64,000 nt of DNA, from NCBI RefSeq assembly GCF_009728735.1, contig NZ_CP024636.1, positions 3,138,155 through 3,202,154 of the forward strand. Direction: 5' to 3'. The notes beneath the pieces were generated by a model. The model did not search any database. It saw only the letters and a program-made list of their open reading frames with translations, and had not been told where the DNA came from. This DNA is from Pantoea phytobeneficialis (GTDB taxonomy: Bacteria; Pseudomonadota; Gammaproteobacteria; Enterobacterales; Enterobacteriaceae). Positions 31,301 to 38,578 of this stretch are shown in pieces (position 1 is the stretch's first letter; every line of letters starts with the position of its first letter). The translations under genes and the position numbers were made by a program.

Positions 31301-31528
31301 GCATTGATTAACAAAACGGTAACTGTTGTAGCGGAACCAAGATCGGATATCTTGCCGACAATTACTATTGTAAACAACAAAACCAATGGGGATGGTGTGG
31401 TCATTGGTGAGGCAACATTGTCTGGGCATACTCAGTCGTCGAATGCTTATTACGACCTGTATGTCATGATAGACGGTAAACGTCTTGATGGTCCCAGCAC
31501 TACGATGGAATTTACCAATGTCAATTAA
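28391..31528 (+). CDS. Invasin/intimin-like inverse autotransporter (long copy)
   Basis: A 1045-residue outer-membrane adhesin candidate. Order: signal peptide (about 1-31), LysM-like segment (about 41-95, VLKAGESVADVAKRNKVSVDHLWEIN cut by gaps), inverse-autotransporter beta-barrel (about 130-385, with ESWLNGFGGSSRVSI, NNVFFDNDFSGNNRRIGLG and ANGWDIELASWLP), an extracellular D00-like domain (to about 490), a QPGQPD linker, then five Ig-like domains (about 503-605, 610-712, 713-826, 827-929, 930-1045). Domains 4-5 repeat the 2-3 pair. No C-type lectin domain is present. The part after 30200 is more AT-rich. The start lacks a good Shine-Dalgarno. The receptor is unknown. Confidence 0.9.
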   Translation: MQFKKFKLSAIYTAIFMQLSVSTLGMPIVAQASTQQDMKVQSTVLKAGESVADVAKRNKVSVDHLWEINSFAFSDKATFLAASAGQAIWIPAGKAAALPLERATQQDTKANKSAQQADVKVNDKTTDARQFGQNQLNSMAGQQAESWLNGFGGSSRVSISSDKNFSNYNYAGDVLVPLWDSRDFMIFSQLGARHADERTTGNIGFGSRYFVDGWMLGNNVFFDNDFSGNNRRIGLGAEIWTEALRLAANGYYGLNGWHQSKLLADHDERPANGWDIELASWLPMYPQLGGKVKYEQFYGDNVALMSRSNLQKNPSAVTMGVNWTPVPLVTVDAGHRKSMQSGGDTTVGLNLNWNFGQSLDWHLSPEAVADQRSLVGSRYELVSRNNEIVMDYREQTVITFSLASAIKGVEGTSQPLGVSVWAKHGLGKIVWDDAALVAAGGKITGTGANSALVLPAYKDGANNSYTLSAVAYDSKGKASPRAQVQITVEKTEQIPEQPGQPDAGQTTLTLINGQLVANGTSKTELVVELKDKDGKLISGNAGNLRLDAQMQNKLTRAANSGVTVGKFREEGSGRYVVDLTAGTEAGVVMLTMYHGSTQLGHLELTLKAKGSDAGDVAQINFTSIENQFVAGQSFTYTVIATDSEGKPVSGAALEFNDREGNAIIADNGGITDAEGKVSLTLMKEKAQHYNIAIRVAGSDKYLVDKPYMVMADVASAQVAQSEITAGKFKTNNGVVQMITPATFTAIVQDRFQNPLIYQTVVFEAEQNGNQIKITANGAGKTNEHGEVSGTVTLQVPVEETTVTYNLYAMIDGKRVEGNVKPVTMERVASEPATIRFENNDQVFVVGSEVNFPVVVTDSFDIPVPDVTVEFFNQANNIIDRVKTNAQGQASTTMRMPEKESVGTNLILGVRVQDHSKVMQQRPYMAIADMASARVVSGESTQGTYRGVGTAGVETVTPATFAIALEDRFQNALINKTVTVVAEPRSDILPTITIVNNKTNGDGVVIGEATLSGHTQSSNAYYDLYVMIDGKRLDGPSTTMEFTNVN

Positions 31529-31558
31529 ATAGCAGGGGAGTCCACTCTTCTCCTTTAA

Positions 31559-31586
31559 GGCAACCACTCCGGTGGTTGCCTTTTTT
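31559..31586 (+). terminator. Terminator after the first invasin gene
   Basis: GGCAACCAC and GTGGTTGCC form a perfect 9-bp stem with a TCCG tetraloop, followed by TTTTTT. It is a strong intrinsic terminator, so the second invasin gene needs its own promoter. Confidence 0.9.
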
Positions 31587-31969
31587 CTGTTAAGTAGCAA
31601 TGAGGATATGCTGATTTTTGTTATTATTTTATTAATTAAAAAGAAAAAATAAAATTATCGCCCATTGCATTATTATCAGCCTCGAAAAGTTAATTTTATT
31701 GTGACCTGTTGGCGACTTCTTGTAGTAGATCATTTTTCCACTGGTTTTTTTCTTGATAAAGATATTAATGGTTCAGGTTTCAGGAGTGTGATATCGGGAA
31801 ATCAGGAAATGAATTTCAGGATAAACTCATCATAAATTTCTGTGAAAAATCTCATTACCGTTTTTTGCGAGTTGAATAGAGAATGCCCGGCGAAAAAAGC
31901 ACAGGAGGAAATTATTTTGCCCCTTGCTTAATGATTACAAGCGTCTTCACTTTGCTGGGTTATTTATAA
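31587..31969. other. AT-rich intergenic region between the invasin genes
   Basis: About 380 bp, strongly AT-rich at 31610-31710. The last 122 bp resemble the leader of the first invasin gene: AATCTCATTACCGTTTTTT at 31848-31866 and CTGGGTTATTTATAA before the ATG. It also carries CACAGGAGGAAATT at 31910, a good ribosome-site sequence but about 55 bp from the invasin start and not followed by a useful ORF. No gene is visible. Confidence 0.6.
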
Positions 31970-34474
31970 ATGAGATTTAAGAAGTTTAAGCATTCCGCTA
32001 TTTATACGGCGATTTTTTTGCAACTCGCGGTTTCAACTGTTGGTGTCACCGGAGTTGCTCATGCAAGGAGCACGCAATATCAGGATATGGCGGTTGAATC
32101 TACCGTACTCCAGCCTGGTGAGAGCGTGGCGGATATTGCCCGCAAAAATAACCTGATGGTTGATCATCTCTGGGAAATTAACTCCTTTGAATGGAGTGAC
32201 AAAGCGGCTTTCCTGGCGGCAGGTGCCGGGCAAACCATCTGGATTCCGGCAGCTCCGGCCGTAAAAGCCTCCACGTTGCCGCTGGCGCACGCCACCGTAC
32301 AGGCACCAAAAACCAATAAGGCGGATGTCAAAGCCAACGACAAAACCACCGATGCCCGCCAGTTCGGCCAGGACCAACTGAACTCGCTGGCCAGCAAACA
32401 GGCGGAAGCGTGGCTCAATGGCTTTGGCGGCTCTTCTCGTGTCGCCATCAGCTCGGCGAAAAATTTTGCAAAATACAACTATGCCGGTGATGTGCTGCTG
32501 CCGCTGTGGAACAGTCGTGAAGATTTCATGATTTTCAGCCAGTTAGGTGTGCGTCACGCGGATGATCGCACCACCGGCAACGTCGGTGTTGGCGCGCGTT
32601 ATTTTGCTGATGGCTGGATGTTGGGTAATAACGTCTTTTTTGATAACGATTTCAGCGGCAATAACCGCCGTATCGGTATCGGTGCTGAAGTCGGGACTGA
32701 TGCCATGCGGCTGAACGCCAACGGCTATTTCAAACTCAATGGCTGGCATGATTCGCGGTTTATCGCCGACCATGACGAACGTCCAGCCAATGGCTGGGAT
32801 ATTGAGCTGTCCAGTTGGTTGCCAGTCTATCCGCAGCTCGGTGCGAAAGTAAAATATGAACAATATTATGGTGATAATGTTGCACTGATCAGCCGTGATC
32901 GTCTCCAGCATAATCCATCGGTCGCGACTGTCGGGGTAAACTGGACACCGGTTCCGTTGGTCACGATTGATGCGGGACATCGCATGAGTATGCAGCGCGG
33001 AGAGGACACCACCATAGGGCTGAACCTGAACTGGAATTTTGGCCGCTCTCTGGACTGGCATCTGTCACCAGAAGCCGTAGCCGCACAGCGCAGTCTGGCT
33101 GGTTCGCGCTACGATCTGGTGTCGCGTAATAACCAGATCGTGATGGACTATCGCGAGCAGACGGTGATCACCTTCTCGCTGGCAAGTGCGATTCAGGGCG
33201 TTGAAGGCACGCAACATTCTCTTGGCGTGAGCGTCTGGGCTAAGCATGGTCTGGACAAAATTGTCTGGGATGACGCGGCCTTGGTCGCAGCGGGCGGAAA
33301 AGTTGTCGGTACTGGCGCCAATTCGGCGCTGGTGTTGCCAACTTATAAGGAGGGTGCGGATAATCACTATACCCTGAGCGCCATCGCTTATGACAACAAA
33401 GGGAAAGCCTCGCCACGCGCCCAGGTACAGATTACGGTAGAAAAAGCGGAGCAAACTCAGCCTGAACAGCCCGCCCAACCGGCACAACCCGATGCGTTAA
33501 GATCCACCCTGAAACTGGGTGCTGATGAGCTGATTGCTAACGGTACTGACCAGACCCATGCGGTGATTGATCTGAAAGACAAAAATGGCAATCCGGTCAG
33601 TAACGAAACGGATAATCTGCGTCTGGAAGCCACGTTGCTGGATACGAAAATGCGTGCCAGTTCCCGTGTGACCATCGGCCAGTTCCGTGAATTAGGTAAG
33701 GTGCAGGGCAACTACGTGGTGGATCTGACCGCAGGTCATGAAGACGGTATCGTGACGTTGACGTTGTATCACGGCAACCAACAGTTGGGACAACCGCAAA
33801 CCCTGAAGTTAAAGGCCAAAGAAGCGGAAGTGGTTAAGGTGACCAACCTGGCATTTGTCAGCAAGGAAAACAAATTTGTCGCAGGCAGCAATGCCACCTT
33901 TACGGTGAAAGCCACGGATATTAATGGCAAACCGGTTAAGGATGCGATCATCACCTTCACCGACCAAAATGGCAAAACTATCGCTGCGGCGAATGACGGG
34001 AAAACTGATGCACAGGGTAACGTGTCAGCAACTCTGGTAGAGAAAAAAGCGGGTAACTACAGCGTAACCGTGCGTGTTGCGGGTGAGAAAAAACCGGTAG
34101 CAATGAAGCGTTTTACCGTCATAGCCGATGTCAATTCGGCTCAGATTTGGAAAAGCCAAACCACAGACGGAAAAATAAAAGCCGGGTCGGTTCAGATGAG
34201 TAAACCGGCTGGCTTTACCATCACGCTGCGCGATCGCTTCGAAAACCCGATTATTGGCGAGAAAGTGTCTGTGCTGGCGGTAGAAGATACCGCAGGGAAA
34301 TTGGTCAATATCCAACTTCTCAACCAGAACAAGACCGATATAAAAGGTAACGTAAGCGGCTCTGCGGCGATTGCTACTCCGCACTATAAAACAACCACTT
34401 ATACGTTGAAGGTGATGATCAATGGCAAACGTGTTGACGGTCCGAAACCTAAAATTATGTTTGTTCGCTGTTAA
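31970..34474 (+). CDS. Invasin/intimin-like inverse autotransporter (short copy)
   Basis: An 834-residue paralog of the preceding gene. Signal peptide, LysM-like segment, beta-barrel (about 130-390), D00-like domain and proline-rich linker (EQPAQPAQPD, near residues 497-506) correspond almost residue by residue. It has only three Ig-like domains (about 508-615, 620-720, 722-834), so one two-domain module fewer. It ends in MINGKRVDGP followed by a short tail, like the long copy (MIDGKRLDGP). Base composition is closer to the core genome. No lectin domain is seen, and the ligand is unknown. A terminator follows. Confidence 0.9.
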   Translation: MRFKKFKHSAIYTAIFLQLAVSTVGVTGVAHARSTQYQDMAVESTVLQPGESVADIARKNNLMVDHLWEINSFEWSDKAAFLAAGAGQTIWIPAAPAVKASTLPLAHATVQAPKTNKADVKANDKTTDARQFGQDQLNSLASKQAEAWLNGFGGSSRVAISSAKNFAKYNYAGDVLLPLWNSREDFMIFSQLGVRHADDRTTGNVGVGARYFADGWMLGNNVFFDNDFSGNNRRIGIGAEVGTDAMRLNANGYFKLNGWHDSRFIADHDERPANGWDIELSSWLPVYPQLGAKVKYEQYYGDNVALISRDRLQHNPSVATVGVNWTPVPLVTIDAGHRMSMQRGEDTTIGLNLNWNFGRSLDWHLSPEAVAAQRSLAGSRYDLVSRNNQIVMDYREQTVITFSLASAIQGVEGTQHSLGVSVWAKHGLDKIVWDDAALVAAGGKVVGTGANSALVLPTYKEGADNHYTLSAIAYDNKGKASPRAQVQITVEKAEQTQPEQPAQPAQPDALRSTLKLGADELIANGTDQTHAVIDLKDKNGNPVSNETDNLRLEATLLDTKMRASSRVTIGQFRELGKVQGNYVVDLTAGHEDGIVTLTLYHGNQQLGQPQTLKLKAKEAEVVKVTNLAFVSKENKFVAGSNATFTVKATDINGKPVKDAIITFTDQNGKTIAAANDGKTDAQGNVSATLVEKKAGNYSVTVRVAGEKKPVAMKRFTVIADVNSAQIWKSQTTDGKIKAGSVQMSKPAGFTITLRDRFENPIIGEKVSVLAVEDTAGKLVNIQLLNQNKTDIKGNVSGSAAIATPHYKTTTYTLKVMINGKRVDGPKPKIMFVRC

Positions 34475-34510
34475 TCAGCCCATGTCATTAAAGATGTTTT
34501 GATCCTGCAA

Positions 34511-34539
34511 GGTAATCGCTTCGGCGATTACCTTTTTTT
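34511..34539 (+). terminator. Terminator after the second invasin gene
   Basis: GGTAATCGC and GCGATTACC form a perfect 9-bp stem with a TTCG tetraloop, followed by seven T residues. Confidence 0.92.
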
Positions 34540-34595
34540 GTTTTCTTTTCTCGCTGCGGGTTATGATTAGGGTTTACCTGCATAGCAAGATCATT

Positions 34596-35165
34596 ATGAA
34601 ACGACTCATCATTGGTATTTCCGGTGCCAGCGGCGCCATCTACGGCGTGCGACTGTTACAGGTGCTGCAACCGCTGGCAGAGGTGGAAACCCATCTGGTG
34701 ATGAGCCAGGCGGCACGGCAGACGCTGGCGCTGGAAACAGATTTTAATCTGCGCGATGTGCAGGCGCTGGCCAATGTGGTGCATGATGTGCGCGATATCG
34801 CCGCCAGTATCTCGTCCGGTTCTTTCAAGACCCTTGGCATGGCGATTCTGCCGTGTTCAATGAAAACCCTGTCCGGCATTGTGCACAGCTACAGCGATAG
34901 CCTGCTGACGCGTGCCGCCGATGTGGTGCTGAAAGAACAGCGCAAACTGGTGCTGTGTGTGCGTGAAACACCGCTCCATGTTGGACATTTGCGTATGATG
35001 ACCACCGCCGCAGAACTGGGTGCGGTGATTATGCCACCGGTACCGGCGTTTTATCATCGTCCACAAAATATCGGAGAACTGGTGGATCAAACGGTCAACC
35101 GTGTGCTGGATCAGTTCGATATTGAGTTGCCACAGGATCTGTTTACCCGCTGGCAAGGCGCTTAA
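34596..35165 (+). CDS. ubiX: Flavin prenyltransferase UbiX
   Basis: UbiX makes prenylated FMN, the cofactor of the decarboxylase UbiD in ubiquinone synthesis. The 189-residue protein equals E. coli in length and has the N-terminal FMN motif IIGISGASGAIYGVRLL, the ISSGSFKTLGMAILPCSMKTL core split over residues 79-99 and RETPLHVGHLRMM. The start at 34596 matches the family; the ATT/ATG-rich upstream extension to 34563 has no support. It lies between the invasin block and hisJ, as in E. coli apart from the insertion. Confidence 0.95.
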   Translation: MKRLIIGISGASGAIYGVRLLQVLQPLAEVETHLVMSQAARQTLALETDFNLRDVQALANVVHDVRDIAASISSGSFKTLGMAILPCSMKTLSGIVHSYSDSLLTRAADVVLKEQRKLVLCVRETPLHVGHLRMMTTAAELGAVIMPPVPAFYHRPQNIGELVDQTVNRVLDQFDIELPQDLFTRWQGA

Positions 35166-35177
35166 ATGGTGCAGTTT

Positions 35178-35194
35178 CGCACAAAATTGGTGCA
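35178..35194 (+). promoter_or_regulatory. Putative NtrC (GlnG) binding site
   Basis: CGCACAAAATTGGTGCA agrees at 14 of 17 positions with the glnA-type NtrC site (TGCACTAAAATGGTGCA). It contains GCAC-N7-GTGC. It lies about 180 bp upstream of the sigma-54-type promoter, a normal enhancer distance. Confidence 0.6.
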
Positions 35195-35360
35195 AAATAT
35201 CGCGTCCGATCACTCTTCGTGCATTTCATGCACCAAAAGTTAACAATGTCGCTTTTTCCTGCTCACTTCGCTGTTATATTTCCCTCACAAACTAAGTGCT
35301 TGCGCCCCTGGTGGACGCAGTATTTAGTGCGCCTGTACAGCGTTTCGCCAATTTGCATAA

Positions 35361-35377
35361 CTGGCATGAAACATGCA
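35361..35377 (+). promoter_or_regulatory. Sigma-54 (RpoN) promoter of hisJ
   Basis: CTGGCATGAAACATGCA has the -24 GG and -12 GC elements exactly 10 bp apart (GG-N10-GC), as required for sigma-54. It lies 64 bp before the hisJ ATG. Salmonella argT is known to have a nitrogen-controlled promoter of this kind, so uptake of basic amino acids is probably raised in nitrogen limitation. Confidence 0.7.
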
Positions 35378-35440
35378 CATTAATCAGCGCAAACACATCA
35401 CGCAGCACATAACAAAAAGCACTTCACTTGAGGGTTACCT

Positions 35441-36223
35441 ATGAAAAAGCGAGTTCTGGCTCTTTCTCTGATGCTGGCCATGTCCAGCGCCGCGAGCGTG
35501 TTCGCGGCGGTACCGCATACGCTACGCATCGGGACTGACCCGACTTACCCGCCGTTTGAATCAAAAAACGCGCAAGGACAGTTAGTGGGTTTTGATATTG
35601 ATTTGGCTAACGAAATCTGTAAACGCATCAAAACCAAATGTACCTATGTAGAAAGTGATTTCGATGCACTGATCCCGTCGCTGAAAGCGAAGAAGATTGA
35701 TGCCATCATCTCTTCTCTCTCCATTACTGAAAAACGACAGGAAGAGATTGCTTTCTCTGAAAAACTCTATGCGGCCAACGCCCGTCTGGTGGCACCGAAA
35801 GGTTCAACCATTCAGCCGACTGTTGAATCGCTGAAAGGCAAAAACATCGGCCTGTTGCAGGGCACCACCCAGGAAACCTACGCTAACGAATATTGGCGCC
35901 CGAAAGGTGTAACGGTCACGCCGTACGCCAACCAGGACCTGGTCTACCAGGACCTGAACGCGGGTCGTATTGATGCGGCGTTCCAGGATGAAGTGCAGGC
36001 GAGCGAAGGCTTCCTGAAGCAGCCGGTTGGTAAAAACTACGCGTTTGCTGGCCCGGCAGTAAAAGATGACAAAATCTTTGGTGTTGGCACCGGTATGGGC
36101 CTGCGTAAAGATGATGCAGACCTGAAAGCCGCTATCGATAAAGCCTTCGATGCGATGCGTAAAGACGGTACTTACGACAAGATTGCGAAGAAATATTTTG
36201 ATTTTAATGTTTACGGTGACTGA
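35441..36223 (+). CDS. hisJ: Histidine/lysine/arginine/ornithine-binding protein (HisJ/ArgT)
   Basis: A 260-residue periplasmic binding protein with a signal peptide ([16 protein letters not shown], cleaved near VFA-AVP). It delivers basic amino acids to HisQMP. Family segments include [52 protein letters not shown] and FDFNVYGD. It mixes traits of both E. coli paralogs: [13 protein letters not shown] and [13 protein letters not shown] are HisJ-like, whereas [11 protein letters not shown] and the ending resemble ArgT. Only one binding-protein gene is present instead of argT plus hisJ. A sigma-54 promoter lies upstream. Confidence 0.88.
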   Translation: MKKRVLALSLMLAMSSAASVFAAVPHTLRIGTDPTYPPFESKNAQGQLVGFDIDLANEICKRIKTKCTYVESDFDALIPSLKAKKIDAIISSLSITEKRQEEIAFSEKLYAANARLVAPKGSTIQPTVESLKGKNIGLLQGTTQETYANEYWRPKGVTVTPYANQDLVYQDLNAGRIDAAFQDEVQASEGFLKQPVGKNYAFAGPAVKDDKIFGVGTGMGLRKDDADLKAAIDKAFDAMRKDGTYDKIAKKYFDFNVYGD

Positions 36224-36241
36224 GTAAAACCTGTCGACCAG

Positions 36242-36264
36242 ACTGCCCGCCGCGTGCGGGCAGT
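36242..36264 (+). other. Stem-loop between hisJ and hisQ
   Basis: ACTGCCCGC and GCGGGCAGT form a 9-bp stem with a 5-nt loop in the 76-bp gap. In Salmonella a REP element in this gap lowers membrane-protein expression relative to the binding protein; this hairpin may play the same part although it is unlike the REP family of this genome. Confidence 0.6.
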
Positions 36265-36299
36265 GCTTCGTTAATTACCCCCACGACAGGATCAAATTC

Positions 36300-36986
36300 A
36301 TGCTGTATGGCTATTCTGACGTCATTCTGAAAGGCACCCTGGTCACGCTGGAACTGGCGCTCAGTTCAGTGTTGCTGGCCGTTGTGCTCGGTTTAATTGG
36401 CGCTGGCGCCAAACTTTCCCGCAGCCGCCCTCTGGCGATGCTGTTCGAAGGCTACACCACGTTGATCCGTGGCGTGCCGGATCTGGTGCTGATGCTGCTG
36501 ATTTTCTACGGTTTGCAGATCGCCCTGAATGCCCTGACTGATGCGCTGGGTGTGGCGCAGTTCGATATCGACCCGATGGTGGCCGGTATAATCACGCTGG
36601 GCTTTATCTACGGTGCCTATTTCACCGAAACCTTCCGTGGTGCCTTCCTCGCAGTGCCGAAAGGGCAGATTGAGGCCGCTACCGCCTTTGGCTTTACCGG
36701 TTCGCAAACCTTCCGCCGCATTCTGTTTCCGGCGATGATGCGCTTTGCGCTGCCGGGTATTGGCAACAACTGGCAGGTAATCCTGAAGGCGACGGCGCTG
36801 GTGTCGCTGCTGGGCCTGGAAGATGTGGTGAAAGCCACTCAATTGGCCGGTAAAAGTACCTGGCAACCGTTCTACTTCGCGATTGTTGCCGGAGTGATTT
36901 ATCTGGTGTTTACCACGCTGTCGAATGGCGTGTTGTGGTGGCTTGAACGCCGCTACTCGGTAGGTGTGAAAAGGGCAGAGCTATGA
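36300..36986 (+). CDS. hisQ: Basic amino acid ABC transporter permease HisQ
   Basis: A 228-residue inner membrane permease with about five membrane segments. It carries the coupling motif ... EAATAFGFTGSQTFRRILFP near residues 121-141 that contacts the ATPase HisP. GVPDLVLMLLIFYGLQIALN is nearly identical to E. coli HisQ. It overlaps hisM by 4 bp (ATGA). Confidence 0.96.
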   Translation: MLYGYSDVILKGTLVTLELALSSVLLAVVLGLIGAGAKLSRSRPLAMLFEGYTTLIRGVPDLVLMLLIFYGLQIALNALTDALGVAQFDIDPMVAGIITLGFIYGAYFTETFRGAFLAVPKGQIEAATAFGFTGSQTFRRILFPAMMRFALPGIGNNWQVILKATALVSLLGLEDVVKATQLAGKSTWQPFYFAIVAGVIYLVFTTLSNGVLWWLERRYSVGVKRAEL

Positions 36987-37699
36987 TCGATATTATTCAC
37001 GAGTATTGGAAATCCCTGCTCTGGACCGATGGTTACCGTTTTACCGGTGTCGCCATTACCCTGTGGCTGTTGATTATTTCGGTGGCGATCGGCGGTTGCC
37101 TTGCGGTGTTGCTGGCAATTGCCCGCGTGTCGCCTAATCGCTTCGTCTCCACCCCGGTGTGGTTGTTCACTTACATCTTCCGTGGTACGCCGCTGTATGT
37201 GCAGCTGCTGGTGTTCTACTCCGGTATGTATACGCTGGAAGTGGTGAAGGGCACCGAATTGCTTAATGCTTTTTTCCGCAGCGGTCTTAACTGTACTTTG
37301 CTGGCGTTTACCCTCAACACCTGTGCTTATACCACCGAGATTTTTGCCGGCGCGATTCGTGCCGTGCCGCACGGGGAAATTGAAGCGGCGCGTGCCTATG
37401 GCTTCTCCACCTTTAAATTGTATCGTTGCATCATTCTGCCGTCGGCGCTGCGCACTGCGCTGCCTGCGTATAGCAATGAAGTGATCCTGATGCTGCACTC
37501 CACCGCGCTGGCGTTCACCGCCACGGTGCCCGATCTGTTGAAAATCGCGCGTGATATTAACTCGGCGACCTATCAGCCGTTTGTTGCGTTTGGCATTGCC
37601 GCAGTGCTGTATCTGATTATCTCTTACGTGCTGATTAGCTTGTTCCGTATGGCGGAGCGCCGCTGGCTAGCGCATGTGAAACCCTCTTCATCGCATTGA
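36983..37699 (+). CDS. hisM: Basic amino acid ABC transporter permease HisM
   Basis: A 238-residue permease, partner of HisQ in the HisQMP2 complex. The family loop is visible as GEIEAARAYGFSTFKLYRCIILP near residues 131-153 and FRGTPLYVQLLVFYSGMY near 64-81. It is translationally coupled to hisQ by ATGA, and hisP starts 7 bp after its stop. Confidence 0.96.
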   Translation: MIDIIHEYWKSLLWTDGYRFTGVAITLWLLIISVAIGGCLAVLLAIARVSPNRFVSTPVWLFTYIFRGTPLYVQLLVFYSGMYTLEVVKGTELLNAFFRSGLNCTLLAFTLNTCAYTTEIFAGAIRAVPHGEIEAARAYGFSTFKLYRCIILPSALRTALPAYSNEVILMLHSTALAFTATVPDLLKIARDINSATYQPFVAFGIAAVLYLIISYVLISLFRMAERRWLAHVKPSSSH

Positions 37700-37706
37700 G
37701 TAACCT

Positions 37707-38480
37707 ATGTCTGAAAATAAATTAAGCGTTACCGAACTGCATAAGCGTTACGGTGAACATGAAGTCCTGAAAGGTGTGTCATTACAGGCAGATGCCGGGG
37801 ACGTTATCAGTATTATTGGCTCGTCAGGTTCCGGGAAAAGTACTTTTCTGCGCTGCATTAACTTCCTCGAAAAACCGAGTGAAGGCACCATTGCCGTCAA
37901 TAATGAGCAGATCAATCTGGTACGCGATACCGATGGTCAGTTAAAGGTGTCGAACAAAGAGCAGCTGCGTTCCTTGCGTACCCGCCTGACTATGGTGTTC
38001 CAGCACTTCAACCTGTGGAGCCATATGACGGTGCTGGAAAACGTCATGGAAGCACCGATCCAGGTTTTAGGATTGAGCAAAGCAGAAGCGCGTGAACGTG
38101 CCATTAAGTATCTCGATAAAGTCGGTATTGACGAGCGCGCCCGTGCGAAATATCCGGTGCATCTTTCTGGCGGTCAGCAGCAGCGTGTGTCCATCGCCCG
38201 TGCGCTGGCAATGGAACCTGAAGTGTTGTTGTTTGACGAACCAACCTCAGCCCTCGATCCTGAGCTGGTTGGCGAAGTGCTGCGCATCATGCAGAAGCTG
38301 GCTGAAGAGGGTAAAACCATGGTGGTGGTGACGCACGAAATGGAGTTTGCCCGTCATGTCTCCAGCCATGTGATTTTCCTGCATCAGGGTAAAATTGAGG
38401 AACAGGGCGCGCCGGATGAGGTGTTTAACAATCCGAAAAGCCCACGCCTGCAACAATTCCTGAAGGGTTCATTGAAATAA
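37707..38480 (+). CDS. hisP: Basic amino acid ABC transporter ATPase HisP
   Basis: A 257-residue ABC ATPase that energises histidine and lysine/arginine/ornithine uptake. It has Walker [10 protein letters not shown] near residues 38-46, the signature [15 protein letters not shown] near 153-167, Walker [12 protein letters not shown] and the switch histidine in [10 protein letters not shown]. It is last in hisJQMP and is followed by a REP-like pair. Confidence 0.97.
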   Translation: MSENKLSVTELHKRYGEHEVLKGVSLQADAGDVISIIGSSGSGKSTFLRCINFLEKPSEGTIAVNNEQINLVRDTDGQLKVSNKEQLRSLRTRLTMVFQHFNLWSHMTVLENVMEAPIQVLGLSKAEARERAIKYLDKVGIDERARAKYPVHLSGGQQQRVSIARALAMEPEVLLFDEPTSALDPELVGEVLRIMQKLAEEGKTMVVVTHEMEFARHVSSHVIFLHQGKIEEQGAPDEVFNNPKSPRLQQFLKGSLK

Positions 38481-38491
38481 TCGATCCCGCT

Positions 38492-38563
38492 GTAGCGGCG
38501 CGATTTATCGCGCGGGTGTTTCCTGCATCGCGCACGACATTGCGCGATAAATCGCGCCGCTAC
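38492..38563. repeat. REP-like palindrome pair after hisP
   Basis: A 22-bp unit (core GTAGCGGCGCGATTTATCGC at 38492) and its inverted copy (38542-38563) are separated by 28 bp. Each unit holds an inner inverted repeat GCGCGAT/ATCGCGC. It lies between convergent hisP and yfcH, the classic place for REP/BIME elements. Confidence 0.88.
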
Positions 38564-38578
38564 CAGGGGTTATTATCT

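Noticed and set aside
30533..31600. A 355-codon minus-strand open frame antisense to the long invasin gene
   Set aside because: It lies almost wholly within the invasin coding region, starts in the terminator without a ribosome site, has an unusual Tyr/Ser/Cys/His-rich composition typical of antisense frames, and shows internal repeats only because the sense strand encodes repeated Ig modules.
35211..35236. A second NtrC site near GTGCATTTCATGCAC
   Set aside because: The half-sites are in the order GTGC-N7-GCAC, the reverse of the NtrC arrangement GCAC-N7-GTGC, so it was not counted.
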